A DNA stretch of 64,000 nucleotides. Source: Hemileia vastatrix (lineage: Eukaryota > Basidiomycota > Pucciniomycetes > Pucciniales > Zaghouaniaceae). The translations under genes and the position numbers were made by a program. The stretch is taken from assembly GCA_030280995.1 (NCBI GenBank), contig JASXTE010000001.1, positions 11,689,001 through 11,753,000 of the forward strand, in the 5' to 3' direction. The notes under the pieces are model-generated. The model worked only from the letters and a program-made list of their open reading frames with translations. It searched no databases and was not told the DNA's origin. Every line of letters starts with the position of its first letter. The stretch's first letter is position 1. This document shows, one piece after another, positions 35,501 through 47,388 of the stretch.

Positions 35501-36184
35501 ACAATAGTACAGCTCATTCTGTTTCTGGAAAAAAGCCATTTGAGTTATGTTTGGGGTATGTACCTAATACTGCTGCTAAAACTCTTAATAAATAGCCTAT
35601 ATTGGATATCCATCCAGGTAAAAAATCTTTTCTTCAGATGCAACAATTATGCAGAAAGCATGCTCAAGAATGTATAAATAAGTTATTTGAGTATGAGAAG
35701 AAAAGATGGAATAAAGCCCATAAAGAGCAAATGTTCAAAGAGGGTGATGAGGTAATTATTTCTACACTACATTTAAATTTAAATGGTAATGTTAAATTGA
35801 AAGATCCATTCATTGGACCATTTGTAGTAAAAAAGATGGTTGGTAACAATGCTGTTGAGGTTATTCTATATGCACCATATGATAGAAAACATCCAGTATT
35901 TCCTATTTCTCTTATAAAACTATACTATTCTAATGAAACTTCTCTATTTCCAAGAAGATCAGGAAGGCATAGACAGAAACCAGAAGAAATAATTGAAAAG
36001 AAGAAATTAAAAAGATACTTAAAAAGAGACACCTTACTAAATAAAAGGGAGTTGAGTATCTATTAAGGTTTAAAAATAAATCAATTGAATATGACCAGTG
36101 GATTCCTGAAAATGAAATATCTGATCTTAAAAGACTTTTGAAAAAATTTAAACCAAAATTATACTGTAAAATACAGTATATTTA
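32542..36184 (+). pseudogene. GypC pol (protease, RT, RNase H, integrase, chromodomain), degenerate
   Basis: Plus strand. The first recognisable part is the aspartic protease with an intact catalytic motif VLDTGASGSVV near 32660. Next come GDYRALNT-like sequence (here SDYRALNT), VRMPFGPKK and YIDDKIVFSK (about 33730) for RT, then FLYTDASFFGLGASLHQ and ECSAVKSLLHMKTPN for RNase H. Integrase has HDDILAGHFD-like sequence (YDDILAGHFD), CGSSQKSKRLT, AIVSDKDPK and AKRVIQTLEDI. The chromodomain-like end LLRFKNKSIEYDQWIPENE lies near 36065-36130 after a frame change. Many stops (for example 33896, 34526, 35442) and frame changes occur. Gag is absent; the element is cut immediately upstream by the H3/GypD junction. 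Confidence 0.85.
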
Positions 36185-36277
36185 ATATAGAAATGTTTAA
36201 ATTATCTTTCTATCTACTCTTTACTTATTAATTAAAATGTCTTAGCACTTTTTTATTGTTTTTTTTGGGTGAGCAAG

Positions 36278-37433
36278 TGTCAGCCTAGTTATTCCCATGA
36301 CTGAATTTTTCTTATGTTTAATATAAGATAACCTTAATTTAAATAAGCTTATAAGTAAAAATTATGGTTATTTTGCTTATATATATATTTATTACACTAT
36401 TCAATGACTTATATAAGTTTAAATAGCTTATACATAGCCCCATAATCCTTAATAAGGTGCTAAGGCAGTCATAATATACTTATCTTAAGTGATATTAAGT
36501 AATTAAAGACATACACAAATTTATAAGTATGCATAAACCTCATATTCAGTAGATATGTAGTTATATTATGTATATATAGGTCTATAAGCAGGTTTAACCC
36601 CCTAAATAGCCTATAAGCTTTATTTTTCTGCTTAATTTAGGTCATATGGACATATTCAACGGACTCACCACACCTACACAAGCATATACACCTTTTTTCA
36701 GGTGCATATATCCAGTTTGGACAGCTTAATCTGCTTCCTTTAATGGATTTTCACAGATTTATGGGTTGGGATATGATTACTGGGTTAATATGGATGCTTG
36801 GGGATGTTATTGGGGGCTTGGAAAGTCTATTTGGTTCCTTTAAATTCTTTTTTTTTCATTATATACTCTTTGGATGAGTTATTTTACCTGTTACTTTATG
36901 GTATCCACTTTTATCTGTTTATTCTATTTATGGTATGGGTCTGTGGTATCATTAATTGTGATGGAAGGTCCTTACTGGAAGTCTGGGTGTTGAAACTACT
37001 TGAAGTGGAAGCCATTGGGAGGTGATGGGCCCTCACAGTGCTGTAATTTCTGGGGAGAGCAGTGATATCATCTGGATTGAAGGTCTGTGCACTCCAGTGG
37101 ATTTTGGTATAAGTAAGAGAGGATTTGACAGGTTATTAGACTTCATTTACTTACTACACCTCAAATAAACATTATAAAGCAATTATAATCATATTTAAAT
37201 ATAATTTTAAAGCATTTATAAATTGATATTATCTTTATATTAGCTATAACTATATTTTATTAACTTATTTTCCACCACTAGCCCACACAAATCCAAATAT
37301 TGTGATTTAATACTGAGCATAACTATTTTATTAGTCTTCCCCTGAGATTTAATCAATAAATCATTTATAAATAAGTTGTTTGACCATTAATATCTACTAT
37401 TAAATCACACTTAGATACTAGCATACACTTACA
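36278..37433 (+). repeat. GypC 3' LTR
   Basis: The 1,156-bp partner of 20371-21540. It ends CATACACTTACA, followed by the target duplication GAATC. Confidence 0.88.
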
Positions 37434-37645
37434 GAATCACTACTATTCCTTCCTTATGTTCCCAATCACTTTCTTGGTCAACCAAAAAAGAGTTACTTGA
37501 GTAATCTAAGGTTATGCAAAGAAAGGGTTTCATGGGATGTATTGCATTTGTTGATGGTACAACTATTCTGCTGGGTCAGAGCCCTGCTCAAGGTGGAAAG
37601 AATCATGTTGAAAGAGATAAGATGTAGCATTATATTTCTCTGTTT
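37434..37645 (+). pseudogene. PIF/Harbinger transposase (copy D), DDE-domain piece
   Basis: It continues the frame of 3222-3520 and 20334-20370. It reads KVMQRKGFMGCIAFVDGTTI with the first catalytic Asp, then GQSPAQGGKNHVERDKM and a TAG. The H1 transposase has QVMQAKGFPGCVGFVDGTTI at the same place. A TAA (37500-37502) lies upstream of KVMQ. Downstream similarity fades, so the second half of the domain is lost. Confidence 0.8.
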
Positions 37646-40637
37646 TATTGAGTGCCATTGCTTTTTTTCATCAAGTATATTTTATGGAAAATAATGTTTC
37701 ATTAATTAGTCATGTTTTTTTTAACAAAATATAATAAATTACCATAATAATCTGGTACATTTTTAAATTCATGTCTGTAATCTAAAATGCATTTGTGTAA
37801 GCATGTAAATTTCTATACATCTAATGTAAAACTTATATTCATTTCATATTTATAAGTCTAACATACAAAAATTTGCCTTTTTTTAAAAAAATTTCTTTTA
37901 TTCTCAATTCAAAATAATGGCATTACCTCCCCCAATTTTTATTGTGTTAGGTGGTACAGATTGAAAAATTTCAATTAAAATTAATAAATCAACAATAAAC
38001 AAGTCATTGAGGGTAAGACACAAAGATAAATAAATTGACTTCAAGAAGATTAATGTATATCACAAGTAAATTCAATAAAACAATTCACAAATTAATTTAG
38101 ACATAATACCACAGCATCACAGCTTGATGGACTAAAGCCTCAAGTAATTGAAGTGGATAAAGAACTTGTATATGCTAGATTATGAAATTTAGAGAGAAAG
38201 TGACAAATTTTCTTTGAAACTCTAATTGAGATGTGAGAACTATAGAAATATAATACTCACTTACTTTAACATAAATGCCAAAAATTACAAGCCAAAAAGA
38301 TGCCAAAAATGTACCAAAAAAAATCTGAAAATTCCCCATGAGTGCAAATAAAATCAATGAACTTAAGGTTTTCCTCAGAATTTTAAAATGACTGTTACTA
38401 ATATTCAAACTATCATTATATATGCATTTCAGAAGCTTTATTTGTTAAATATGTAATATCAAAGTGAAGAAAAGTAAAATAGTGCAAAAAAAGACTCAAA
38501 TTTAAAGGTCAATATCTCAGAAACCACTGAACCAAGTTCAAAACCATTTGTGTGAAATGAAAGGTAGGCTTCAGGAGAATCTTCAGTTAAAAGGAAATTA
38601 AGACTTGGATAAACCTAATCCTAATTGTGGCCTTTTTCAAAAATGCCTAAAAATTTGAGAAGTAATGGTGAAAATGACAACAACAGGGGTTTAATAAGCC
38701 CATCATTATCCAGAGAAGTGTCAAATATAGATTGGGGTATGCATTCATGATAGAAAGTGAGACCTATTTGATAAAAGCTGACAAAATATTGATTCAAGTG
38801 TTTTAGAGAAAATCAGTGAAGAAGAATCAATTCCTAATTAAACTCAAATTTTCAGGTACTTGAATGAGAGGTAAAAACCTATATAATAATCAGATAATAT
38901 TTCAGAAGCCTTATTCTCTAATCATGTAATACCAAATCAAAAAAAAGAGAATTTTGTGAAAAAAGGCCCAACTTTAAAGGTCAATATCTAAGCAAGCACT
39001 GAACCAAATTCATAACCATGTGTGGAAAATGAAAGGTAGGCTTCAGGAGAACCTTTAGTCAAAATAACATAATATTTGAATAAATATAACCCTAATTCTA
39101 AAATTTTCAAGATTGCATAAATATTTGAGAAGTGATAGTAAAAATGACAAGAAGAGAAGTTAAATAAGTCCACCATTGACCAGTTAAAGGTGCTACATAT
39201 ATTTGAGTATGCATTGTTTATAGAAAGAAAGAGACATCAGATATGCATGAGAAAGAAAAAGGATTTGACACTTACTTTGATGGAGAGATATTAAAAATGG
39301 ATTGAGAAAGAGAAAAGTTGAAGTTTGGGGGGAAATGAATATGGAGAAAATGAAATTAATAAAGAATGTTCTATAAAGACTCACATTTGAGAGTTATGAA
39401 GTGGAAAGGAAGGGGTGTTGTGTGAAAAATGTGGTTGTGAAAAAAAATCAGGAATAAAGTGCTGATTTGAAGTCATAACTGACACCCATTTTTGAAATAA
39501 ATGACTTTTTTGCAAAATTTAAGTGCTTATTTGGTTTGAAATCTGTACTTAAGATAAGTAAAGATTTTACAGACATGAAATTCCCTAATATGAACATTCC
39601 CCAGCATTAGAACCTCATGACTAATCAATAATTTCACAAATCACAAAATTATCACTCAAATGACTGTAAAATTATCAATATGATTAATTTTGAGCTCTAG
39701 ATTCATATTATCTTATCAAAAAAATAAAATAATAAATATTCTTTTCAGGGAACTGAATTTTATAAAAAATTTGAAATTTGAAATTCAAAACAATAGCTTT
39801 GATATAAGATTATGGATCTAGAGACCTGAATTGATCATATTGAGAGTTTTTAGCTCTTTGGACTAATAATTTTGAAGTTAATAAAATTTTAGAAAAATTA
39901 TGAGGACTTATTTACAGGGACTCTACTTAGCTAACTTCTATCAATATAGTGTTACCATAGTGTGTCAAAGTTCACAATATGGATCTACTTTTTTTGAAAG
40001 GCATTATTTTTTATGGGTAACAATTTTGCACTTCTGAAATGTGAAGAAGCCTGGGCAGAGTCCCAGTTTTGCTATTACTTCCATTTTTTTAATAAATTTA
40101 TCTTGAGTTAAATAGAATAAATGAAAAATAGCCAGAGAATGTGATGAAGACTTCGGGTAAGAGATAAAGTAAATCTAATTTTATCTTTCAATTAATAAAT
40201 CTTTAGTTAAATGAAATCAAGTAAAATTCACCAGGATAAAATGAGAGGAGACTTGTATTCAGATCCATTCTCAAACCGATTCAGTAGGGGTAAAAATTTG
40301 CATACAAGTATTCCCTCATTTTTTACTGTTAAATTGACTGAAAATTTGAAGAGAACTTGTGTTAAGATATAAAGAACAGCTACTAAGATAAGTTGAGAAA
40401 AGATAAACACATAAAAGAGTAAAAGTTTAAGAATAATAATAATAATAAATGAGACAGTTTATATGAGGACCACTATAAGGGATCCATCCTCCATATAAGC
40501 TTAAATGGTTCCATCAGATTATGTTATAGTAGTTGTCTACTGTGGTAAAAAAAATTTTATAAAATAAATAATTGTAAATAATAAACCAACTAAATACAGA
40601 CCAATACTTAAAATATATTTTTTGTTTCAAACAGTCT
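37646..40637. other. No gene; old transposon debris with a Harbinger-associated repeat
   Basis: No coding region was recognised. At 38470-38640 and 38940-39140 a repeat occurs on the minus strand (AGGTCAATATCTCAGAAACC, then GAAAGGTAGGCTTCAGGAGA). The same repeat occurs three times on the plus strand at 62940-63560 inside H5. The rest is AT-rich unique sequence. Confidence 0.55.
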
Positions 40638-40748
40638 CACAAGAAAATTTATTTGGCACTTACTAGCAGGTGCCTCCCTCCAATTGAGCTACCATAGTTC
40701 AGTCAGGGATGGGCACCTTCTATCAGGTCTCATATTTTTTTTCTGGTG
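40638..40748. mobile_element. Short MITE-like palindromic element (CACCAG family), copy 2
   Basis: 111 bp, same orientation as 2011-2122. It shares the block CCAATTGARCTACCATAGTTC, then CAGTCAGGGATGGG and the end TTTTTTTTCTGGTG. It is flanked by TCT on both sides (40635-40637 and 40749-40751), a different 3-bp duplication from copy 1, which shows independent insertion. Confidence 0.65.
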
Positions 40749-40840
40749 TCTATATCAACAATTTTTTCATTTCTTAATAATTATAAAAAACTAAACTTTA
40801 CCATGCAGAAGGGAACTATACTTTTACAGGTGTTTGAAAT

Positions 40841-41647
40841 TGTCATGCGCCACGCGACACTCAAGGCAAAAGCAGCTCATTAAATCAATAATACAGAGGT
40901 CTAAATCCATACTCCAAGCGCAGAAATCAATTCTACATAGCAACTGCAACTTTCCTTTGTGTAATCACTATTCAACTGCGCTATTCTAAACTTTAAATCT
41001 AAATTAGTCAGTCTCTTAATAGTGTGTTTTAGTCTTTTCCTCAATAAGCGACACACAGCGCAATAGTCAATGTAATAGTCCACTAAAAGGTTTATTAAGT
41101 ATCTGTGGGTTATTAAAAGGGGTAGTGAGCATGGACAGGATGGTTAGTGGAGGACTAAAGGGTTAACAGATGTTAGTGAGGATGGTCCAGGTGTAACGGG
41201 TGTATTTTGGTGGTCTGTGGTGTGCGGAATAATGGATGGGTATGAGGTCAATGCAAGGAGGAGTAATGGATATAAAAGGGGTTGGATTTTGGTTTGACAT
41301 TCTTTAGAATTAAATTATAAAACTTATATATAGTTAATAGTGGTAAAGCTTCAGGTTAATTCATTATTATTGTATCTTTCCTTATTTTCTCAGTAATCAT
41401 TTCTAAATCCTAAATCTTTGATTATTGAGTTTCCAACCCTTTGTGAGATCTTAAGAATATTAATATTACCTTTAAATTATATTAGAATTCTTATCAAAAA
41501 TATCTCGAAGCAATAGCTCTTCCTTTGAGTCATCTTTGAATCACTCCCTCAAACATTTCCTCTGTGCTTTGAAGAAGTTTCCAAACTACTCTCCTCATCT
41601 CACTTCCAGGAACACCCTTGACCTTGTGCGTAGGTTGTCCTGTGACA
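40841..41647 (+). repeat. GypA 5' LTR
   Basis: The direct partner of 48450-49256. It contains a TATA box at 41271-41277. Differences from the 3' LTR are mostly CG against TG or CA. Confidence 0.95.
41271..41277 (+). promoter_or_regulatory. TATA box of the GypA LTR promoter
   Basis: TATAAAA, conserved in the 3' LTR (48880-48886) and both solo LTRs (3971-3977; 60969-60975 reversed). About 370 bp of LTR follow it, so it is the likely Pol II promoter for gag-pol. Confidence 0.6.
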
Positions 41648-41722
41648 GTATAATTTAATTCTCTGTAGGTCTCATTCTTTGGCACTACTATGTCCTTTTT
41701 TCAGGTGTTTTAAATTCTTTAA

Positions 41723-42860
41723 ATGGCACCTGTTCAACGCGCTCCTCCTACGGGCGCTACTACTAGGGCTCGCACCAGAGGCAGGCCAACAGCAACACGG
41801 CCTGTTTCCCGCACTCACTCCTTGGAACCTCTCGACCTTAGTGAACGGGGACATTCAGTCTAATCTGTAGAAGACATCCCCCAAGATTTTGATGATTCTA
41901 GAGAGGAAGAAGAAGGAGAGGGTACGATGCATGAGGCACCATCTGCCCCTGCTACTCACCCTTCTGCTCAACCTTCAGAACCTGGACCATCTAATTCTCT
42001 GGAAGACTTCATGAGACTTTACATGAAAACTCTTTCAAATCCAACATCTTTGGAGGGATCAAAATTCAAAACTCCTTCCATGAAATCTCCTGATAAATTT
42101 GATGGAGAACATCCAGACATATTGTGGCCCTTCTTGAAAATATGCAAGCTCCTGTTCCATAACGTCCAATCAAAGGTTGTTTATGCTTCTTCATTCCTAG
42201 CTGGAAAAGCAGCAAGATGGTTCGAACCTTATCTCCTCATGCTCTCTTCGACAGAAACCCACTTACTTATTAATAACTGGGAAAAGTTTGAAGACCAACT
42301 CTTTAGGTTGTTTGGTGACCCTAATGAAACTGACAACGCAGTTTTGAACTTGATTTCCTTCGCATGAGTGATAATGGTAAACCCTCTGAATATATTTTGA
42401 ACTTCAGAGAATTTCAAACTCGAGTAGGTTGGAATGATGCTGCCCTCAAGTATCATTTCAAAAAGGGACTTCCTTCAAGGATTCTGGATCAATTAAATCT
42501 TCATGGTCAGAAGATGACTACTTTAAAGGATTTAATGGATCGAACCCTCAAACTTGACGGCATTTACCAAGGACAACTACAACATTGTCGATACACCAAC
42601 AAATCTCAAGGCCTAAATTTTAAATTGGGACCTTCTTCAAACCCACGGACAACTCAATCCAAAACCAATAAGGAAAAGGACAAACCTTGACCAAAAGGCT
42701 TGACCCCAGGCCATATCAGTAAGGTACTGGACCCAAAAGGGGAATTTAAAGAAGCTGAGAGGAAGAGGTGAGCAGATAATGGGTTATGTATGTATTGTGG
42801 GGGTAAGCACAAGCTAGAAGATTGTGTGAAGTTGAAGGAAAGAGAAGGTACTAGTTCAAG
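41723..42860 (+). pseudogene. GypA gag, degenerate
   Basis: It starts at 41723 (MAPVQRAPPT), 75 bp inside the 5' LTR edge, with an Arg/Thr/Pro-rich head. A TAA at 41861-41863 interrupts. The capsid-like region has SPDKFDGEHPD and AGKAARWFEPYL, then DPNETDNAVLNL. A frame change at 42364 leads into YILNFREFQTRVGWNDAAL and FKKGLPSRILDQL, the usual Ty3/Gypsy gag pattern. A zinc knuckle CMYCGGKHKLEDC (CX2CX4HX4C type) follows at about 42787-42825, preceded by a TGA near 42768. Confidence 0.85.
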
Positions 42861-42887
42861 GTCAAAAAACTAGTAGATAGTCTACTT

Positions 42888-45800
42888 GTGTGCAAAGCAA
42901 ACTATCTTATCTCTCCCAGTGCACAGAACCTCCATTTCTTAAGGACTGGAGTTACCCTAAACCACTTGAGATTCATTCTTTTCAAGGAGGATACCCCCTT
43001 CAGTTGTCTTATAAACTCTGGAGCTTCAATTTCTTTTGTCAGTTTATCTTTTTCCAAGAAGTTAAAGCTGACATTCACAGATATCAATCGAACTCCAATT
43101 TATTTGGTCAAATCAGAGGAACCCAAATATTGGGTAAGTAAGAAAGTTTTATGGGTTTTCAACTTTCCAAACTTTCCCCCCTTCGAGTGGGAATTATCAG
43201 TCTTGGACTCCCCAAGAATGGATGATAACATTCTTGGCCATGACTTTTTAACACATTGCAATCCTGAAATTGATTGGTCACAGGGATTGATCACCCCACG
43301 CACTAAGTATATTTCTGATTCTTCAATGCAGGTCAATAGGGAGTTAAACAACCCCCCTGACAATGTCCTGCTAGAGGACAAATCTCTGCCAGATGACTTG
43401 CAAGCATCTGATCTTTCTCTAAATGAGCAATTGGCTAACCCTTCTAGCTCGATCACTTCACTCAAAGAGGATTTAAATTGCCTTGAAGTAGTCAAATTAT
43501 GCTCTCTCAATTCTGTTCTTCCCTCAACAGATTCTCTCGAAGATGATGAGGACAACCAAATCAACGTTCAAGCCATTAAATCAACTCTACCGGAAATCTA
43601 TCATGATTTCCTCAAGGTTTTTTCAATCCACAAGGCCGATAAGTTACCACCTCATCGACCCTATGACCATCAAATAGAGTTAATAGGTCCTGTCTATTCT
43701 TTGTCGAAGGACGAATATCAAGTTCTTTGAGACTAAATTGCAGAGAATGTAGCCAAAGGTTTCATCAGAGCCAGTAAATCTCCAACCAGCTCCCCTGTTA
43801 TTTTTGTAAAGAAAAAAGACGTTAGCCTTAGGTTGTGTGTTGACTATAGAAAGCTCAACACACTTACAAAGAAGAATGCATATCCAGTTCCTCCTATGTC
43901 ATTTCTTCTTACCCTTTTTAATGGTGCTAATTTCTTTTCTAAAATTGATCTTAGAGGCACTTATAATCTTATTTGCATTCCAGAAGGTCATGAGCCACTG
44001 ACTGCAATGCGCACTAGATTCGGAAGTTTTGAATATTTAGTAATTCCTTTTGGATTATGTAATGCACCATCTACTTTTCAAACTTTTGTTAATGACATCT
44101 TTCAAGATGTTTCCGAACAATTTGTTGTTGTCTACTTAGACAATATTTTAATTTTCTTGAAGACACTAGATGAACATATTTATCATGTTCAACAGGTTCT
44201 AAATTGCCTTCGAGATCACGGTCTCTATGCCAAGCACAATAAATGTTAATTCCATCCTAAATCTATTGATTTTTTGGGGTTTACGTTGTCCACTGATGGT
44301 TTAGTCAAGGACGACAAAAAGGTCCAAAAAGTCCTGGAATGGCCTGAGCCCAAAACTGTTAAATCCTTCCAAGGATTTTTGGGTTTTTCCAATTTCTATA
44401 GAAGATTTATTAAAGATTACTCTAAACCTATTTCCAATCTTACTTCTCTTCTTAAAAAGATATTTCTTTTGTTTTTACTTCTACAGCATTAAAGGAATTT
44501 GAAGCATTGAAGACTGCATTTACCACAGCTCCAATTCTTTGACACTTTGATCCTACTGCTTCGACAATAGTCAAGACAGACACTAGCAATTATGCTATCA
44601 CAGGGGTCATTTCTCAAATCAATCCTGAAACAAAATTGTTTCATCCTGTTGCTTTTGAGTCACGCAAACTCATTGCGGAAGAATTAAATTATGAAATTCA
44701 TGACAAAGAGCTTTTAGCTATTATTCATTGTCTTAAAAAATGGTGCTCTTTTCTTCTCAGCCTAGATAGTCCTTTTCAAATTCTGACTGACCATAATGCT
44801 TTGAAATACTTTATGTCTTCCAAAGTGTTAACCAGGCATCAAGCCAGGATGGCTGAATTTCTATCTGAATTTCCTTTTTCTATTTCCTATCGCCCAGGTA
44901 AGAACTGCATTGTCCCAGATATCCTGTCACATTGGGAAGACGTTTACCCACAGCGGGGGGACGTATTTGTGACAAGAGCCCAGAAAATGTGAAATCAATT
45001 TTCAACGAATCAATGTTAACGACTCATCACCTTAATTTGATGACAATTCAATCTTTCCAAAATCCACTATCCAACATCCTCGAAGATCAGTCAAAGGACA
45101 ATTATTGTTTAGGGTTAAAAGACAAAATACTCTCGAAGCAAGGGGCCAAAAGATTTAGTATTGAATCAGGTCTATTAGTTTTTGAAGGTAGAGTAGTCAT
45201 ACCCAACAACAATGAAATAAAATTATTGATTTTCAATAGTCAACATGATTCTCCATTAGCCGGTCACTTTGGGGTTGACAAAACCTACCAGTTAATTGCA
45301 AGGGATTTCTTCTGGCCAGGAATGACCAGAGAAATCAAGGCCTATATAAGATCTTCTTATGAATGTAATAGGAATAAGGCTCCCCGTCACCGGAAGAATG
45401 GGTTGCTTCAACTGCTTCCTATTCCCTCTAAACCTTGGGAATCTTTATCAATAGATTTTATTTCTCAACTTCCTCTTTCTAATAATTTTGATACTATATT
45501 AGTAATAGTAGATAGATTTTCAAAGATGTCTATTTTCACCAAAACCACTACTACTGCTACAGCAGAAGATTTGCCAAAATTGTTTCTAGAATATGTATTT
45601 TCCAAACATGGCTTACCTAATGATATTGTTTCAGATAGAGGCTCATTGTTTGTATCCACATTCTGGACTCAATTGTGTTGACAACTCAATATCACGAGGA
45701 ATCTCTCCACGGCCTATCATCCTGAAACCAATGGGCAAACGGAAAGGGTTAACCAAATCCTCAAACAATACCTTTGAATGTATGTCAGTTACCAACAAGA

Positions 45801-46500
45801 CAATTGGACCACATGGTTACCATTGGCCAAATTTGCTTATAATAACTCGACTCATTCTTCGAGACAACAATCTCCTTTCAAAACTTCTTATGGAAGACAT
45901 CCTCAATTCAACTCAATACATGTAGGAACTAGTCATCCTGCGGAACATCATCTTTGAACCATATCACGACTCCAAGAAGAACTTTAATCAAATTTGGAAT
46001 TAGCGATTCGAAGGTACAAGGAACAGGCCGACAAAAATTGACAATCTTCTCCTTCTTTTAAACCAGGCGACAAAGTATGGCTCAATGCACAAAACATTCA
46101 AACAACTCGACCATCAAATAAACTGGCTGAAAAACGCTTGGAACCATTTGAAATATACTCTGAAGTATCTAAAAATGCATTTTGACTCAAGCTACCTCCT
46201 AAATGGTAGGCTATTCACCCTGTTTTCCATTTATCTCTCCTGGAACTGGCTCGAGAAACATACCCGTGCAGGAACCAACCTCCTCTGGAACCGGTTGAAG
46301 TAGAAGACCATCTAGAGTGGGAAGTAAGCCATATCCTTGATTCAAGAATGCGCAAGGGGAAACTTCAATACCTCGTGGAATGGGAAGGCTTCCTTGATGA
46401 CTCAGACAGAACATCCTGGGAACCAGCTATCAATGTTTCTAATGCCCCTGAACTCCTAAAATCTTTTCATCGTATATATCCTTTAAAACAAAAACCTTAG
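42888..46500 (+). pseudogene. GypA pol: protease, RT, RNase H, integrase, chromodomain
   Basis: The protease motif is INSGASISFV, where the catalytic Asp is Asn (codon at 43014). RT has VKKKDVSLRLCVDYRKLN, IDLRGTYNLI and FGLCNAPSTFQ. The catalytic box is YLDN at 44133-44144 instead of YLDD. RNase H has SRKLIAEELNYEIHDKELL and LTDHNALKYF. Integrase has the zinc region HDSPLAGHFGVDKTY with Ser for its first Cys (YIRSSYEC), then SIDFISQLP, VSDRGSLF and NGQTERVNQ, so D, D and E are kept. A chromodomain near 46315-46490 (YLVEWEGF, SDRTSWEPA) ends the protein. Stops include TGA at 43728, 44540, 45679 and 45776, TAA at 43734 and 44247, and TAG near 46206. Frame changes occur near 44460 and 44970. 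Confidence 0.9.
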
Positions 46501-47388
46501 AACTCTCTTTTTTTTCTTTTCTTTCTCTATTCTTTTTCTTTTCTTAAAATTCTAAAACTTCTTCTCTTCTAAATACCTTACTCTGTTTTTTCTTTTCTTC
46601 TTTCTTCTTCTTAAAAGCTTTTTTCAACCTTCTTTAAAAATAAATAAATTAATTAAAATAAATAAAATAAACTAAACTAAACTAAACTAAAATCAAAATT
46701 AAATTAAATTAAAAAAGTGAAGAGCTAAAAAATAAAATAAAATAAAATAATAAAATTAAAATCTTAAAATTCATTCAAATAAAATCTTAAAAATCAACAA
46801 TTCCTTTAATTTTCTTTCTTTTCTCTTTTCAAACTTTTCTTCTTTTCCCTTATTTCTTTTTCTTCAAACTATCAAAATTTTTCACAAACTCAATACAACA
46901 ATCTTTCTCAAACTTCACTTCAACCTTTAAATCTCTCTTTTAAAATTCTTCGAACAAATTACTTATTTCTTTCAAATTCTTTTTTTTTCAAAAACTATTT
47001 TTTCTTTCTTTTCAAATAACCAAAATTCCTCAAAAACTTCAATAAATAAACTTTCACAAATAACAATTTTTTCTTTCATTAAATTTTCATTTCAAACAAA
47101 ATTGTTTCAATCAACTATTTCTTTTTTCTTACTTAAATTTTTTCTTTTCAAAACTTAAACTAAAATTCCTTCAGTTAAACATTCTTTCTTTTCTTCTTTC
47201 AAAATTTAAAACAAAATTTTATTCAAATCTTTTCTTTCTTCCCTTTTTCTTTTCTTTCCTCAAAATCTTATAAAATATATACCAACATTTTCAATTAAAA
47301 CAACAAAATAAAAAATAAATAAATAAATACACAAATTGCTTTCTACTTTTTTCCTTCCCTCTTTCTTTCTTTTCTTTTTCCATCCATT
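46501..47388. other. GypA 3' internal low-complexity region
   Basis: A pyrimidine-rich and A-rich stretch (TTCTTTCTTTT and AATAAAATAAA words) between the pol stop and the antisense gene. It is non-coding on both strands as far as I can see, and would be the 3' UTR of both convergent genes. Confidence 0.6.

Larger units (their letters stand above)
20371..37433 (+). mobile_element. GypC: Ty3/Gypsy chromovirus, plus strand, with nested GypD and H3
   Basis: Direct LTRs lie at 20371-21540 and 36278-37433. Both begin TGTCAGCCTAG and end in ACA, and a perfect target duplication GAATC flanks the element (20366-20370 and 37434-37438). The plus-strand pol is at 32542-36184. Gag and leader of this element are missing or displaced: between the 5' LTR and pol lie the minus-strand GypD and the Harbinger derivative H3. 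The two LTRs differ visibly over their length, so the insertion is old. Confidence 0.85.

Noticed and set aside
2011..40748. The two CACCAG units as left and right ends of one 38-kb interrupted transposon
   Set aside because: Both units are in the same orientation, each has its own inverted ends, and they have different 3-bp duplications, so they are separate small elements.
43100..43564. Minus-strand 154-residue frame within GypA pol
   Set aside because: It is antisense to the protease linker of pol and has no motif of its own.
42888..46500. TGA read as tryptophan (alternative genetic code) because TGA is frequent in frame
   Set aside because: TAA and TAG also occur, frames shift, the positions suit arginine rather than tryptophan, and the HDA1 and 2-898 genes have no in-frame TGA.
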